A stretch of DNA of 9,663 nt from positions 1-9,663 of the forward strand of contig DOIU01000186.1 of the NCBI GenBank assembly GCA_003511825.1. The letters are read 5' to 3'. The notes beneath the pieces were generated by a model, which saw nothing but the letters and a program-made list of their open reading frames with translations, was not told the origin of the DNA and did no database searches. This stretch comes from Gammaproteobacteria bacterium. GTDB lineage: Bacteria; Pseudomonadota; Gammaproteobacteria; Granulosicoccales; Granulosicoccaceae. A program made the translations under genes and the position numbers. Positions 1 to 6,694 of this stretch are shown in pieces (positions within the stretch are counted from its first letter, which is position 1; the number at the start of each line of letters is the position of its first letter).

Positions 1-70
1 GCTCACTCGAGTCGGTTTTATCACACAGGTCGCAAAATTCGCTTCTCGCCGCGCGTATGAGGGGCAATAT

Positions 71-112
71 GGTCTGATTCCTGAATAGCTCTCTGCATTC
101 CTCAATCAGACC
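71..112. promoter_or_regulatory. Perfect 9-bp inverted repeat upstream of the first gene
   Basis: GGTCTGATT (71-79) and AATCAGACC (104-112) are exact reverse complements separated by 24 nt. The right arm ends 3 nt before the AGG (116-118) that serves as the likely ribosome-binding site of the gene starting at 127. As RNA it would form a 9-bp stem abutting that site. As DNA the arms could be half-sites of a repressor. No T-tract follows, so it is not a standard terminator. The repeat is visible in the sequence; its role is inference. Confidence 0.4.
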
Positions 113-126
113 GACAGGTAGCCTCT

Positions 127-2145
127 GTGACCGCAATAAACACAACAATAATGCGCCATCCGCAACAACCGGCGATTGTCAGCAACGATGCCACTCACCC
201 GCAAGCTCAAGTGCTTAGCGACTGGAGTGCGTGTCGTCACGCCCTGCAGTGCCAATGCACATCGTTGGAAAACCTGTCGCATGCACTGCAGAATGCGCAA
301 ACACTGATCGTCGGCCTGCAGGGTCGCGACGCCTTGCCACACGCCGCTGAACCCGTTGTAACGCAGGCCGGTCGAAACGGGGATCAGCCCCAGCTGCCGC
401 TTGACTACCAACTCCACAGCGACTGCTCAAGTGTGATGCTCAAGCGCCACTGCGACAAACTCCTGATGGACACAGCATTGTCACAAGCCTCCAGCGACAA
501 ACAGCTGTTTCTGGCCACCGACTTTTTGTGCTGGCAAGACCCGAATACGGGTCGCGAACATCTCTATCCGATCATCCTGTATCCTGCTGAATTGTTTGAC
601 CGCGAACGCACCAGCGCGCAGGAAGAAACCAGCTTTGCCCTCTTAGTTGATGGCAAGCATGCGCGCGTTAATCCCGAACTGGTCGCCAAACTACCCGCGC
701 CTATTGCACGTATCAGCAAGGAGTTTGACCCGCTGCGACAACAGCCGTATCTGCTATCACTCGCTGTTGGCCTGCAAACGCAGCCTCAATACACATTGAC
801 CAAACGCGTTGTGATCAATGCGCAAGGTTGCGGTACGCAGTGCGACTCGCGTCGACACGAAGACCCTATTCCCGGATACCGCTGGCGCAATGCCGTACCC
901 GAACATCTGAATGTCCAATTGGCACTGTCCATTCTCGATCGACGTGGTGCAAACGACGTACACCAGCGACTGCGCGCCTTGGACACCTTCACAGATGCCC
1001 TAACCGTTGATTCGCTACCAGCGTCCGTCCATGCTCTGAAAAATCGTGCCTTGGCGCTGGCGACCTTGGGGCTAGATCACTTACCACTGGAGCAGCTTCA
1101 TCCACTTCCAATGCAACTGAAGGGCTGGGCTGACAACCTGCAACGTTGGACCGAGAGTGACGCCTTGTTGGCGTGGGCCAAAACGACCCCACTCAACGTT
1201 AAGCTGCTGAACAAGTTGAGCGAATGCCTGCGCATGCTCGAACAAACACCGCCGGGTTGCGCTGATGTATTTCACCCCGACCACGCCTATCGCAGCAGTC
1301 TGCCTGCCCTGCAGCGCGCCAAATTCCAATACCGGCTGATTTGCGCCGAGCGGCAGTCACTGGCGGACATCTTTGATTTTGACCAGCTGCCTGAGCTCGA
1401 ACGCATTCAGCTACTCTACAACACGCTGAATGACAGCCAGTCAAGCGATGTGGTCAGCACCAATTACTTTCATGCGCGCAAAGCCTTATCACAGTTGTTC
1501 ATTGACGGCACCGTCAACTACACCGAGACCCAAGCGCAGCAGTTAGAACGCTTGATAAAAATTCTGCGCCTGCAAAACCTGTTTGTGAATAACCACGAGT
1601 ACGCCTTGTCGTTCGGCCCCTTGTTCAAAGGTATGGCGACCGATTGGCGGCTGCTAGAGACGAGCGTGACCTTCTCGCGACAAATCGGCGAAACATTAGG
1701 CAACGATGCACTCGCGGCCGAGCTATTGGTCTGTTGGCATCACGCGGGCAGCCAGCTCAGAGCGTTGCAAGAAACCGCACACAAAGCGGCCGACGCGCTG
1801 CACGATATCGCCAGGCTGTTACGCATTTCCAACAGCGCGGAAATGGCAATACCGGACTTTCTGGCCCAAGCGACATCCATAAGCGAGCGGCTGGACCTAC
1901 TCAACCGAGACCAGCTGGCAGATATGCCAGCCTTTTCCTCGCTGTCCGCGCACGAGATTCTCGCGTCACTCGAGTTGATCGACACGGCTGCAGGCCAACC
2001 AACTACACAAGCGGCACCCGACGCCGTACAAGCCATTCGCGAGACAGTGGTTTGGTTACAAGAGACCTTCCAGCACGACACCATCGGGGTGCAAGAATTG
2101 GCCACCTATCTCCATCAAGCTAGCGATCAGTCTCAAGCAAACTAA
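127..2145 (+). CDS. Hypothetical protein resembling the non-catalytic parts of DUF4011 helicases
   Basis: Soluble 672-residue protein without signal peptide or membrane segments; function unknown. The GTG start at 127 has an AGG 8 nt upstream; the next start, ATG at 151, has no visible ribosome-binding site. Residues about 104-190 follow the pattern I associate with the DUF4011 N-terminal domain of very large superfamily-1 helicases: a helix, then LFLATDFLCW (127-136), a turn, YPIILYPAEL (147-156), and NPEL (182-185). Residues about 497-510 (FGPLFKGMATDWRLL) recall a conserved stretch in the long insert of the same helicases. The remainder is mostly predicted alpha-helical. No Walker A, DEAD-type Walker B or later helicase motif is present, and the frame is intact to its stop, so this is not simply a frameshifted helicase. 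The family assignment is from memory of consensus patterns and uncertain. It appears monocistronic, with a hairpin before it and a terminator-like palindrome after it. Confidence 0.75.
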   Translation: MTAINTTIMRHPQQPAIVSNDATHPQAQVLSDWSACRHALQCQCTSLENLSHALQNAQTLIVGLQGRDALPHAAEPVVTQAGRNGDQPQLPLDYQLHSDCSSVMLKRHCDKLLMDTALSQASSDKQLFLATDFLCWQDPNTGREHLYPIILYPAELFDRERTSAQEETSFALLVDGKHARVNPELVAKLPAPIARISKEFDPLRQQPYLLSLAVGLQTQPQYTLTKRVVINAQGCGTQCDSRRHEDPIPGYRWRNAVPEHLNVQLALSILDRRGANDVHQRLRALDTFTDALTVDSLPASVHALKNRALALATLGLDHLPLEQLHPLPMQLKGWADNLQRWTESDALLAWAKTTPLNVKLLNKLSECLRMLEQTPPGCADVFHPDHAYRSSLPALQRAKFQYRLICAERQSLADIFDFDQLPELERIQLLYNTLNDSQSSDVVSTNYFHARKALSQLFIDGTVNYTETQAQQLERLIKILRLQNLFVNNHEYALSFGPLFKGMATDWRLLETSVTFSRQIGETLGNDALAAELLVCWHHAGSQLRALQETAHKAADALHDIARLLRISNSAEMAIPDFLAQATSISERLDLLNRDQLADMPAFSSLSAHEILASLELIDTAAGQPTTQAAPDAVQAIRETVVWLQETFQHDTIGVQELATYLHQASDQSQAN

Positions 2146-2172
2146 GGTGAAAGAAAAACGGGGCGGGTAAAT

Positions 2173-2212
2173 CAACAAAAACGCCGGGGGAGGTAAAGAC
2201 TACCGCCCCGGC
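2173..2212 (-). terminator. Minus-strand intrinsic-terminator-like hairpin
   Basis: Bases 2183-2195 and 2201-2212 pair as GCCGGGG and GGTA against TACC and CCCCGGC, with a small internal mismatch and a 5-nt loop. Read on the minus strand, the GC-rich stem is followed at once by GTTTTTGTTG (2182-2173), as in a Rho-independent terminator. On the plus strand no T-tract follows. It lies about 320 nt beyond the znuA stop, so it may end a long znuA 3' tail or a separate minus-strand transcript. Confidence 0.45.
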
Positions 2213-2230
2213 AGCTCAAGGTGTCATCAT

Positions 2231-2262
2231 CCGACATACGTATGTCGGTTATTGTTGTTCTT
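2231..2262 (+). terminator. 18-bp perfect palindrome with T-rich tail, probable terminator of the 672-aa gene
   Basis: CCGACATACGTATGTCGG (2231-2248) is a perfect palindrome. In RNA it would fold into a 7-bp stem with an ACGT loop, followed by a tract with 10 T in 14 bases (2249-2262). This fits a modest Rho-independent terminator 86 nt after the upstream stop codon. Because the symmetry is complete to the centre, it could instead be a binding site for a dimeric regulator; terminators rarely need a perfect centre. Confidence 0.4.
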
Positions 2263-2397
2263 ATGTGGTACAGACCGTGTACGTGTTCGTGAGCACTTTC
2301 CGTGCAATGGCCTCGGAAATATGACATCCACAGACCTAAATGCAAGCAAATTTGTGTTTACATTTATCACCCCGAAGCAAGCACACCTAACCCAAAT

Positions 2398-2416
2398 GAT
2401 AATGTGATTCATTTTC
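2398..2416. promoter_or_regulatory. Fur-box-like sequence
   Basis: Bases 2398-2416 match the classical 19-bp Fur consensus (GATAATGATAATCATTATC) at 15 of 19 positions by direct comparison, including an unbroken GATAATG on the left and TCATT on the right. The site sits inside a gene-poor spacer and is not directly upstream of an annotated start on either strand. AT-rich DNA yields chance matches, so this is a candidate only. If real, the most sensible target is a minus-strand transcript running towards the terminator-like hairpin at 2183-2212. Confidence 0.3.
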
Positions 2417-2530
2417 ACTTACAGCGCACACTTAACCACAATAAAATCAAATAGTTATAAAAAAAAAACAAAGGCTAGAGAATCCATTTTTTCGGGCGCA
2501 CTGATTTGTCTTTTTTTGTAACCAAAAAAC

Positions 2531-3538
2531 TTACGCATCCGTCTTCGAGGACAGGCACTGTAGCATCACATCCGCTAGCGACTTCAACGTCGCCACATAT
2601 CCCTCCAATGGTGCGTCAGCAGCTTTACCCAGCGGATCCAACATGGCTGACTTCGCCGAACTGCCTTCCGTCACCGTGGCCACGAGTTTGTCAGAGAACT
2701 GCACCTCGCTGAACACACATTGAGCACCACTGCCCTGGATACGTTCTCGAATTTGTTGCACCTGTTGCACAGAGGGTGGCTCATCAGGATCCACCAAAAT
2801 AGATCCGACAGCAGTCAGTTGGTAGCGGCGTTCCAGATACTGATAAGCGTCATGAAACACCACAAAAGGTGCGTCGGTGACCGGGGCGAGTTGTTTGGCA
2901 AGCGCCGCATCCAGTGCTTGCAAACGCGCTACCGCTGCATCGGCATTGCGGACAAATGCCTCGCGATCATCAGGAAACGTTGCCACTAGGCGATCACGTA
3001 TATGCTCGATGATTTTAATGGCGTTATGGGGATCTAACCAAATGTGCATATCGCGTTTATGCTCGGAGGCTTCTTCCTCTGCATGATGCGCGTCATCCTC
3101 GTGGTGATCCGAGGACGCTTCGTCACTGTGCTCGTCATCATGCCCTTCCTCGCCATGATGATGATGGTCAGGCCAAGCGTCACCGCTGCGCTTCTCCAGC
3201 AGTGCGATGCCCGCATCATCCGCCAACGCGCTAAACTCTCCGGACACTTCCTGCATACGCTGTGGTTTGGCCAGAAAATCTTCCAATAGGGGTGACACAA
3301 AAAACACCTGATCAGCCTTGAGCAGTTCGCGCATCTGCGACGGCTTCAGCAAATACCCGTGAGGCGACGCACCGTCTGGCACCAGCTGGACCACACGCGC
3401 TTTATCACCGGCAACTGCTTTTGCCAAGGCGTGTATGGGGGCAATGGACGTCACGATGAGGTGATCATCCGCCGTCGCGTTTGCGCTGAAAACCAATACA
3501 AGCACTGCGCAACAGCGCCGTAAGTTAACTAAAAACAT
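2531..3538 (-). CDS. znuA: Zinc ABC transporter, periplasmic zinc-binding protein
   Basis: ZnuA captures zinc in the periplasm and delivers it to ZnuBC (cluster A-I solute-binding protein). This 335-residue form has a signal peptide with likely cleavage after ATA at residue 23. The expected zinc ligands are H60 (GASPHGY), H165 (MHIWLDPHN) and H229 (VVFHDAYQYLE). Proline stands at 59, where E. coli ZnuA has a glutamate ligand. Residues about 124-160 form the acidic, histidine-rich loop typical of zinc-specific members and distinguish it from manganese or iron homologues. C274 and C328 match the conserved disulfide of the C-terminal lobe. The ATG at 3538 is preceded by GGGAAAG on the minus strand. 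It is transcribed divergently from zur-znuC-znuB, with a Zur operator 31 bp upstream of its start, so induction under zinc starvation is expected. Length and motifs are normal. Confidence 0.96.
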   Translation of the reverse strand: MFLVNLRRCCAVLVLVFSANATADDHLIVTSIAPIHALAKAVAGDKARVVQLVPDGASPHGYLLKPSQMRELLKADQVFFVSPLLEDFLAKPQRMQEVSGEFSALADDAGIALLEKRSGDAWPDHHHHGEEGHDDEHSDEASSDHHEDDAHHAEEEASEHKRDMHIWLDPHNAIKIIEHIRDRLVATFPDDREAFVRNADAAVARLQALDAALAKQLAPVTDAPFVVFHDAYQYLERRYQLTAVGSILVDPDEPPSVQQVQQIRERIQGSGAQCVFSEVQFSDKLVATVTEGSSAKSAMLDPLGKAADAPLEGYVATLKSLADVMLQCLSSKTDA

Positions 3539-3568
3539 GCAGCTTTCCCATTCAATTTGAGTCGATAG

Positions 3569-3583
3569 TGTTATACTATAACA
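3569..3583. promoter_or_regulatory. Zur operator between znuA and zur
   Basis: TGTTATACTATAACA is a perfect 7-1-7 inverted repeat and matches the core of the known gammaproteobacterial Zur box (TGTTATANTATAACA). It lies 31 bp upstream of the znuA start and 40 bp upstream of the zur start, and it contains -10-like hexamers on both strands (ACTATA/TATAGT and TATAAC). One bound Zur-zinc complex could therefore block both divergent promoters, including that of zur itself. No clear -35 element can be assigned on either strand. Confidence 0.92.
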
Positions 3584-3622
3584 TTAATAAAATTCGATCA
3601 TACAAGCGATCTGAGCCAGCCT

Positions 3623-4090
3623 ATGACGCAACCGTGCACCGAACATAAAGAGTGTATCTCAAAGGCAATGCGCGAAGGAGAACGCGTTTGCCAAGACAAT
3701 GACCAACGTTTCACCGCAGTACGTCGCCGCGTGCTGGAGATTATCTGGGAAACTCACAAGCCGATAAAAGCGTACGATATTCTCGAGAAGCTGTCGGACT
3801 CTGCAGGCAAACCCCCAACCGTCTACCGAGCGCTGAATTTCCTGCTCGGCAATGGTTTGGTGCACAAAATTAATACGCTGAATGCTTACATCGGCTGCAC
3901 ACACCCCCGCGAACATGCGCAGTGTTTTTTCATCATCTGCAAGGTTTGCGGTACGGCGACAGAATGTTGTAATTCGGCGTTAAACGGCATTATTCAAGAG
4001 ACCGCCAAAAAGCACAACTTCACCAATTACACGGCCTCACTCGAGATACAAGGCGTGTGCGAAGCCTGCGCAAATTCCCCGCCTTCATGA
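3623..4090 (+). CDS. zur: Zinc uptake regulator, Fur family
   Basis: Zur represses zinc-uptake genes when loaded with zinc. This 155-residue protein has the N-terminal winged helix, with recognition segment PPTVYRALNFLLGNGLV (64-80), and a C-terminal dimerisation domain. The structural zinc site is formed by two CxxC pairs, C106/C109 and C146/C149. Aligning by eye to E. coli Zur, the regulatory site maps to H81, C92, H98 and E114, so both sensing sites look complete. The protein is cysteine-rich (11 Cys), with extra residues at 5, 11, 23, 101, 115 and 116. The ATG at 3623 has only a weak ribosome-binding site (TGAG); the alternative ATG at 3668 would have an AAAGG too close to it. The stop overlaps the znuC start (ATGA), implying translational coupling. 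Autorepression through the operator at 3569-3583 is expected. Confidence 0.95.
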   Translation: MTQPCTEHKECISKAMREGERVCQDNDQRFTAVRRRVLEIIWETHKPIKAYDILEKLSDSAGKPPTVYRALNFLLGNGLVHKINTLNAYIGCTHPREHAQCFFIICKVCGTATECCNSALNGIIQETAKKHNFTNYTASLEIQGVCEACANSPPS

Positions 4091-4839
4091 GCACCCTGAT
4101 CACCGCAGACAATCTCTTCGTATCGCGACGCGATCAAGTGATTTTGCACGATGTCTCTCTGCGTATTGGTGAGCGGGATTTTATCACCTTGATCGGTCCC
4201 AATGGCGCCGGCAAGTCCATGCTACTCAAATGCTTGCTCGGGTTTTACAAACCTGACGCCGGGCGCATTGAGCGTGCAGACGACCTGCGTGTCGCCTATG
4301 TTCCCCAAAGCCTGAAGGCAGACACAACCCTACCCATCACCGTTAGCCGCTTCTTGACCCTTCGGCAAAAACCCGCTCGCGATGTACTGGACAACGCCAT
4401 TGCAGAAACGGGGATCGAGTCGCTGGTCGCCAAACCCTTGCAAGTGCTGTCAGGCGGTGAGATGCAACGTGTATTAATGGCGCGCGCCCTGCTCAGCGAG
4501 CCTCAGCTCTTAGTGATGGACGAGCCCGCGCAAAACCTCGATATCTCCGGGCAGTTGGCCTTTTATCGCTTGGTCGATGATGTCTATCATCGACGCGGTC
4601 TCAGTGTGTTGATGGTATCCCACGACTTGCATTGGGTCATGGCCTCCACCCGCCAGGTGATCTGCCTGTACCACCATGTATGCTGTACGGGCACACCGCA
4701 AGCGGTCGCACAAGACCCGCAATTTGTCGCCCTGTTTGGCGAAGACATGTCAAAGCTGATGGCGATGTACCGACACAGCCACGATCACAACCACTTGCAC
4801 GATTCAGCCAGCGACGGCTGTGGATTCCCACACGAGTAA
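4087..4839 (+). CDS. znuC: Zinc ABC transporter, ATP-binding protein
   Basis: ZnuC hydrolyses ATP at the cytoplasmic face to drive zinc import through ZnuB. I start it at ATG 4087, whose ATGA overlaps the zur stop; an in-frame extension to 4057 adds ten residues outside the family pattern. The 250-residue product has all ABC motifs: Walker A GPNGAGKS (37-44), Q-loop Q74, signature LSGGE (121-125), Walker B LLVMDE (141-146) with catalytic E146, and H-loop H179. The C-terminus ends in a histidine-rich tail, HSHDHNHLHD (230-239), a feature seen in ZnuC proteins that may bind zinc. It is followed 5 nt later by znuB, so it belongs to the zur-znuC-znuB operon under Zur control. Confidence 0.95.
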   Translation: MSTLITADNLFVSRRDQVILHDVSLRIGERDFITLIGPNGAGKSMLLKCLLGFYKPDAGRIERADDLRVAYVPQSLKADTTLPITVSRFLTLRQKPARDVLDNAIAETGIESLVAKPLQVLSGGEMQRVLMARALLSEPQLLVMDEPAQNLDISGQLAFYRLVDDVYHRRGLSVLMVSHDLHWVMASTRQVICLYHHVCCTGTPQAVAQDPQFVALFGEDMSKLMAMYRHSHDHNHLHDSASDGCGFPHE

Positions 4840-4844
4840 ACGCC

Positions 4845-5639
4845 ATGTTTGACGATTTCATCCTGAGAGCCCTGGCTGCGGGGGTTGGGGTTGCGCTGGT
4901 CGCTGCCGTGTTGGGCTGCTTTGTCGTGTGGCGACGGATGGCGTATTTTGGCGATTCCTTATCTCACAGCGCACTGCTGGGGATTGCCTTAGGCATGGCC
5001 AGTGGACTGAGTTACAGCCTTGGCATATTTCTCGTCTGCGCCCTTTTTGCAACTGCGCTCACCTGGCTTCAACACCAGCGCATTTTGGCGACAGATACCT
5101 TATTGGGCATTCTCGCCCACGCGAGCTTGTCGTTTGGCGTGGTGCTCATCAGCCTGCTGGACGAATCTGGCTTTAATCTGCACAGCTACTTGTTTGGCGA
5201 TATCCTGACCGTGGGCCGCGCTGATATCCTCTGGATCTATGGCGGCGGCGTCATTGTGCTCGCGATGCTCGGTTGGCATTGGACATCACTGACCTTAATG
5301 ACGATCAGTGAAGACTTGGCGCGAGCTGAAGGCGTGAATACTTTCTTTGCTAATTTAGTACTGATGGCGCTGATGACACTGGTGGTATCTGTCTCGATCC
5401 GCATCGTCGGTATCTTGCTGGTCACGTCCATGCTGATCATACCAGCGGCAACGGCCCGTCAATGGGCGCGGTCGCCGGAAGGGATGGCTGCCGGCGCTGC
5501 GGTCATCGGCATCGTCGCCGTCATCGCCGGCATTTACGGCTCGCTGTGGTTTGACACGCCCTCAGGCCCGTCCATCGTCAGTGCTGCCGCCCTGTTGTTT
5601 TTTGTGACTCTGATGGTCGCTTTTACGCGCAAGCGTTGA
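4845..5639 (+). CDS. znuB: Zinc ABC transporter, membrane permease
   Basis: ZnuB is the inner-membrane channel of the zinc importer (ABC-3 permease family). The ATG at 4845 gives 264 residues, the usual length. A longer open frame extends upstream over znuC but reads as hydrophilic shadow sequence. Hydrophobic segments fall at about 10-28, 44-76 (probably two), 85-105, 125-145, 168-205 (two), 214-232 and 242-260. Family signatures are MAYFGDSLSHSALLG (32-46), SYLFGDIL (114-121), LLVTSMLIIPAATARQWA (191-208) and GPSIV (241-245). It lies 5 nt after znuC, with a GAG at the znuC end as a weak ribosome-binding site, so coupled translation is likely. Its stop codon lies inside a hairpin shared with the convergent dioxygenase gene. 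Confidence 0.95.
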   Translation: MFDDFILRALAAGVGVALVAAVLGCFVVWRRMAYFGDSLSHSALLGIALGMASGLSYSLGIFLVCALFATALTWLQHQRILATDTLLGILAHASLSFGVVLISLLDESGFNLHSYLFGDILTVGRADILWIYGGGVIVLAMLGWHWTSLTLMTISEDLARAEGVNTFFANLVLMALMTLVVSVSIRIVGILLVTSMLIIPAATARQWARSPEGMAAGAAVIGIVAVIAGIYGSLWFDTPSGPSIVSAAALLFFVTLMVAFTRKR

Positions 5640-5653
5640 GTTCACCCTCAACG
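5634..5653. terminator. Hairpin between convergent genes, possible weak bidirectional terminator
   Basis: CGTTGAG (5634-5640) and CTCAACG (5647-5653) pair perfectly around a 6-nt loop. The stem contains the stop codons of both convergent genes, which end 8 nt apart. Neither side has a T-tract, so it would be a poor intrinsic terminator alone. It may instead protect 3' ends or work with Rho. Confidence 0.35.
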
Positions 5654-6694
5654 TTCATCCACCAGTCGCGTGTTTTTTGTGGACAGTGTATTGCGCGCAT
5701 CAATCACATGCCAACTGGCCTTAGCCCCACGCGCATCAGCACGTCGGTCACAATGCTCACGCCATCGCTCGAGCAAGGCATAGCGCATCGCATGTAGCCT
5801 CGGATGATCAATGCCCGGCAGCGGGTTGAACGGATTACTGCGGCTGATGCTCCATAGCTCCGTGCGCGTGCTTGTCTCCGTCGCCTGCCCCCGGCAATGA
5901 AAGCCATGGGTATTTGCGATGACTAAGGTATTCGACGGTACCTTGAGCGCACAAGGGGCCGGCAGCTGCATGGCCTCAAGATCGGCCAGCGTCGCGCGCA
6001 GGGAACCGTTACGCGAATAAGGATCGCCGCCCTGTGACACCGCGATACTCTTGCGGTACTCCCAACGCAAACGCGCCAAACTCAGTCGATGCGAGCCCGG
6101 CACATACGTGAACGGGCCATTGCGCTCATCGACCGCGTCCAGGAAAAACCAACTTTTCATGGTCGGATGAAACGTGTCCGAGTGCAGCGTTTTTTGGGGA
6201 TCAGCCGCGCCGTCAGTAAAGTGGTTCTTGATGGTTTGAATGTATGAGACGGGCCGTTGATTCTTGCCGGCAGCGAAGCGATGGAGCCGATCAAACCCGG
6301 GTTGCTCCAGCACAGCCTGGCAGGTGGGCAATCCGGCGAGTTGAGCCGGATCAAGCGCGATACGGTGGGTCAGTGTATCCCCCTGTACACACTCACGCAC
6401 CTGACCGTCCATCTCACCCACCTCAGCGAGCAAGGCTTGGAAAGTATCGTCATCCAGGAAGTTCGGCACCAGGATAAAACCGTCGCGGTAATAAGCCTTG
6501 CGATGCAGCGGATGAATCGCGCGTGACAGCAACACCATACGCAATCGCATAATGCTGTGCGCCACCATCAAACGGATCACATGCAACCCCAAGCGGTTGA
6601 GCAGGACACTGCCAAGTATCGGATTGCGAGCAAAAGATTTGGTTTGCGTGACCAATTGCAGCAACCACAGTGGCCACATGGCAAGTTTTTTCAT
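5648..6694 (-). CDS. Phytanoyl-CoA dioxygenase (PhyH) family protein
   Basis: Members of this family are Fe(II)/2-oxoglutarate oxygenases that hydroxylate or otherwise oxidise small molecules; the substrate here is unknown. The 348-residue protein shows the facial-triad HxD as H171 and D173 (LHSDTFHP), then the family-like FVPGSH-type segment YVPGSHRLS (197-205). The distal histidine is H263 or H266 (NTHGFHCRG), with R277 placed to hold the 2-oxoglutarate carboxylate. An YYRDGFILVPNFL segment (68-80) is the usual N-terminal family entry. Residues 1-60 are basic and hydrophobic but not a clean signal peptide. The ATG at 6694 has GAGA about 8 nt upstream on the minus strand; M6 is a possible later start. 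It stands alone, convergent with znuB, with no visible Zur site, so I see no link to zinc uptake. Confidence 0.85.
   Translation of the reverse strand: MKKLAMWPLWLLQLVTQTKSFARNPILGSVLLNRLGLHVIRLMVAHSIMRLRMVLLSRAIHPLHRKAYYRDGFILVPNFLDDDTFQALLAEVGEMDGQVRECVQGDTLTHRIALDPAQLAGLPTCQAVLEQPGFDRLHRFAAGKNQRPVSYIQTIKNHFTDGAADPQKTLHSDTFHPTMKSWFFLDAVDERNGPFTYVPGSHRLSLARLRWEYRKSIAVSQGGDPYSRNGSLRATLADLEAMQLPAPCALKVPSNTLVIANTHGFHCRGQATETSTRTELWSISRSNPFNPLPGIDHPRLHAMRYALLERWREHCDRRADARGAKASWHVIDARNTLSTKNTRLVDER

Larger units (their letters stand above)
2146..2530. other. AT-rich spacer without a convincing gene
   Basis: This 385-bp gap separates the 672-aa gene from the end of znuA. It contains a minus-strand terminator-like hairpin (2173-2212), a perfect palindrome with a T-rich tail (2231-2262), a Fur-box-like sequence (2398-2416) and several homopolymer tracts: A10 at 2459-2468, T6 at 2487-2492, T7 at 2511-2517 and A6 at 2524-2529. 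The tracts suggest intrinsically curved DNA. A 63-codon minus-strand frame (2227-2418) starts with GTG but lacks a ribosome-binding site and has unprotein-like composition, so I do not call it as a gene. Neither strand has a clear terminator directly after znuA. Confidence 0.6.

Noticed and set aside
1..88. Open reading frame from the window edge ending TAG at 86-88, possibly the tail of an upstream gene
   Set aside because: Only 28 codons are visible, another plus frame is also open from the edge to 60, and neither tail is recognisable. Chance alone explains it.
1740..2105. 121-codon minus-strand frame within the first gene
   Set aside because: It lies antisense to a continuous long gene and its Ser/Ala/Cys-rich translation is typical of an antisense shadow.
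2227..2418. 63-codon minus-strand frame in the spacer, ending just before the terminator-like hairpin
   Set aside because: GTG start without a ribosome-binding site, and a composition (NNNN run, Arg/Thr repeats) unlike a real protein. A non-coding transcript is the better hypothesis.
2439..2530. A and T tracts as a possible replication origin or mobile-element border
   Set aside because: No repeats, DnaA-box cluster, inverted ends or target duplication are visible. Curved AT-rich intergenic DNA is sufficient.
3044..3289. Hydrophobic 81-codon plus-strand frame opposite znuA
   Set aside because: It is the complement of the His-rich znuA loop: His/Asp codons read antisense as Met/Val, giving a spurious membrane-like peptide.
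4057..4086. Ten-residue upstream extension of znuC
   Set aside because: The ATGA overlap with the zur stop at 4087 is the natural start and matches the family N-terminus.
4632..4844. Upstream extension of the znuB frame over the end of znuC
   Set aside because: The extra 71 residues are not ZnuB-like. The ATG at 4845, 5 nt after znuC, gives the normal family length.
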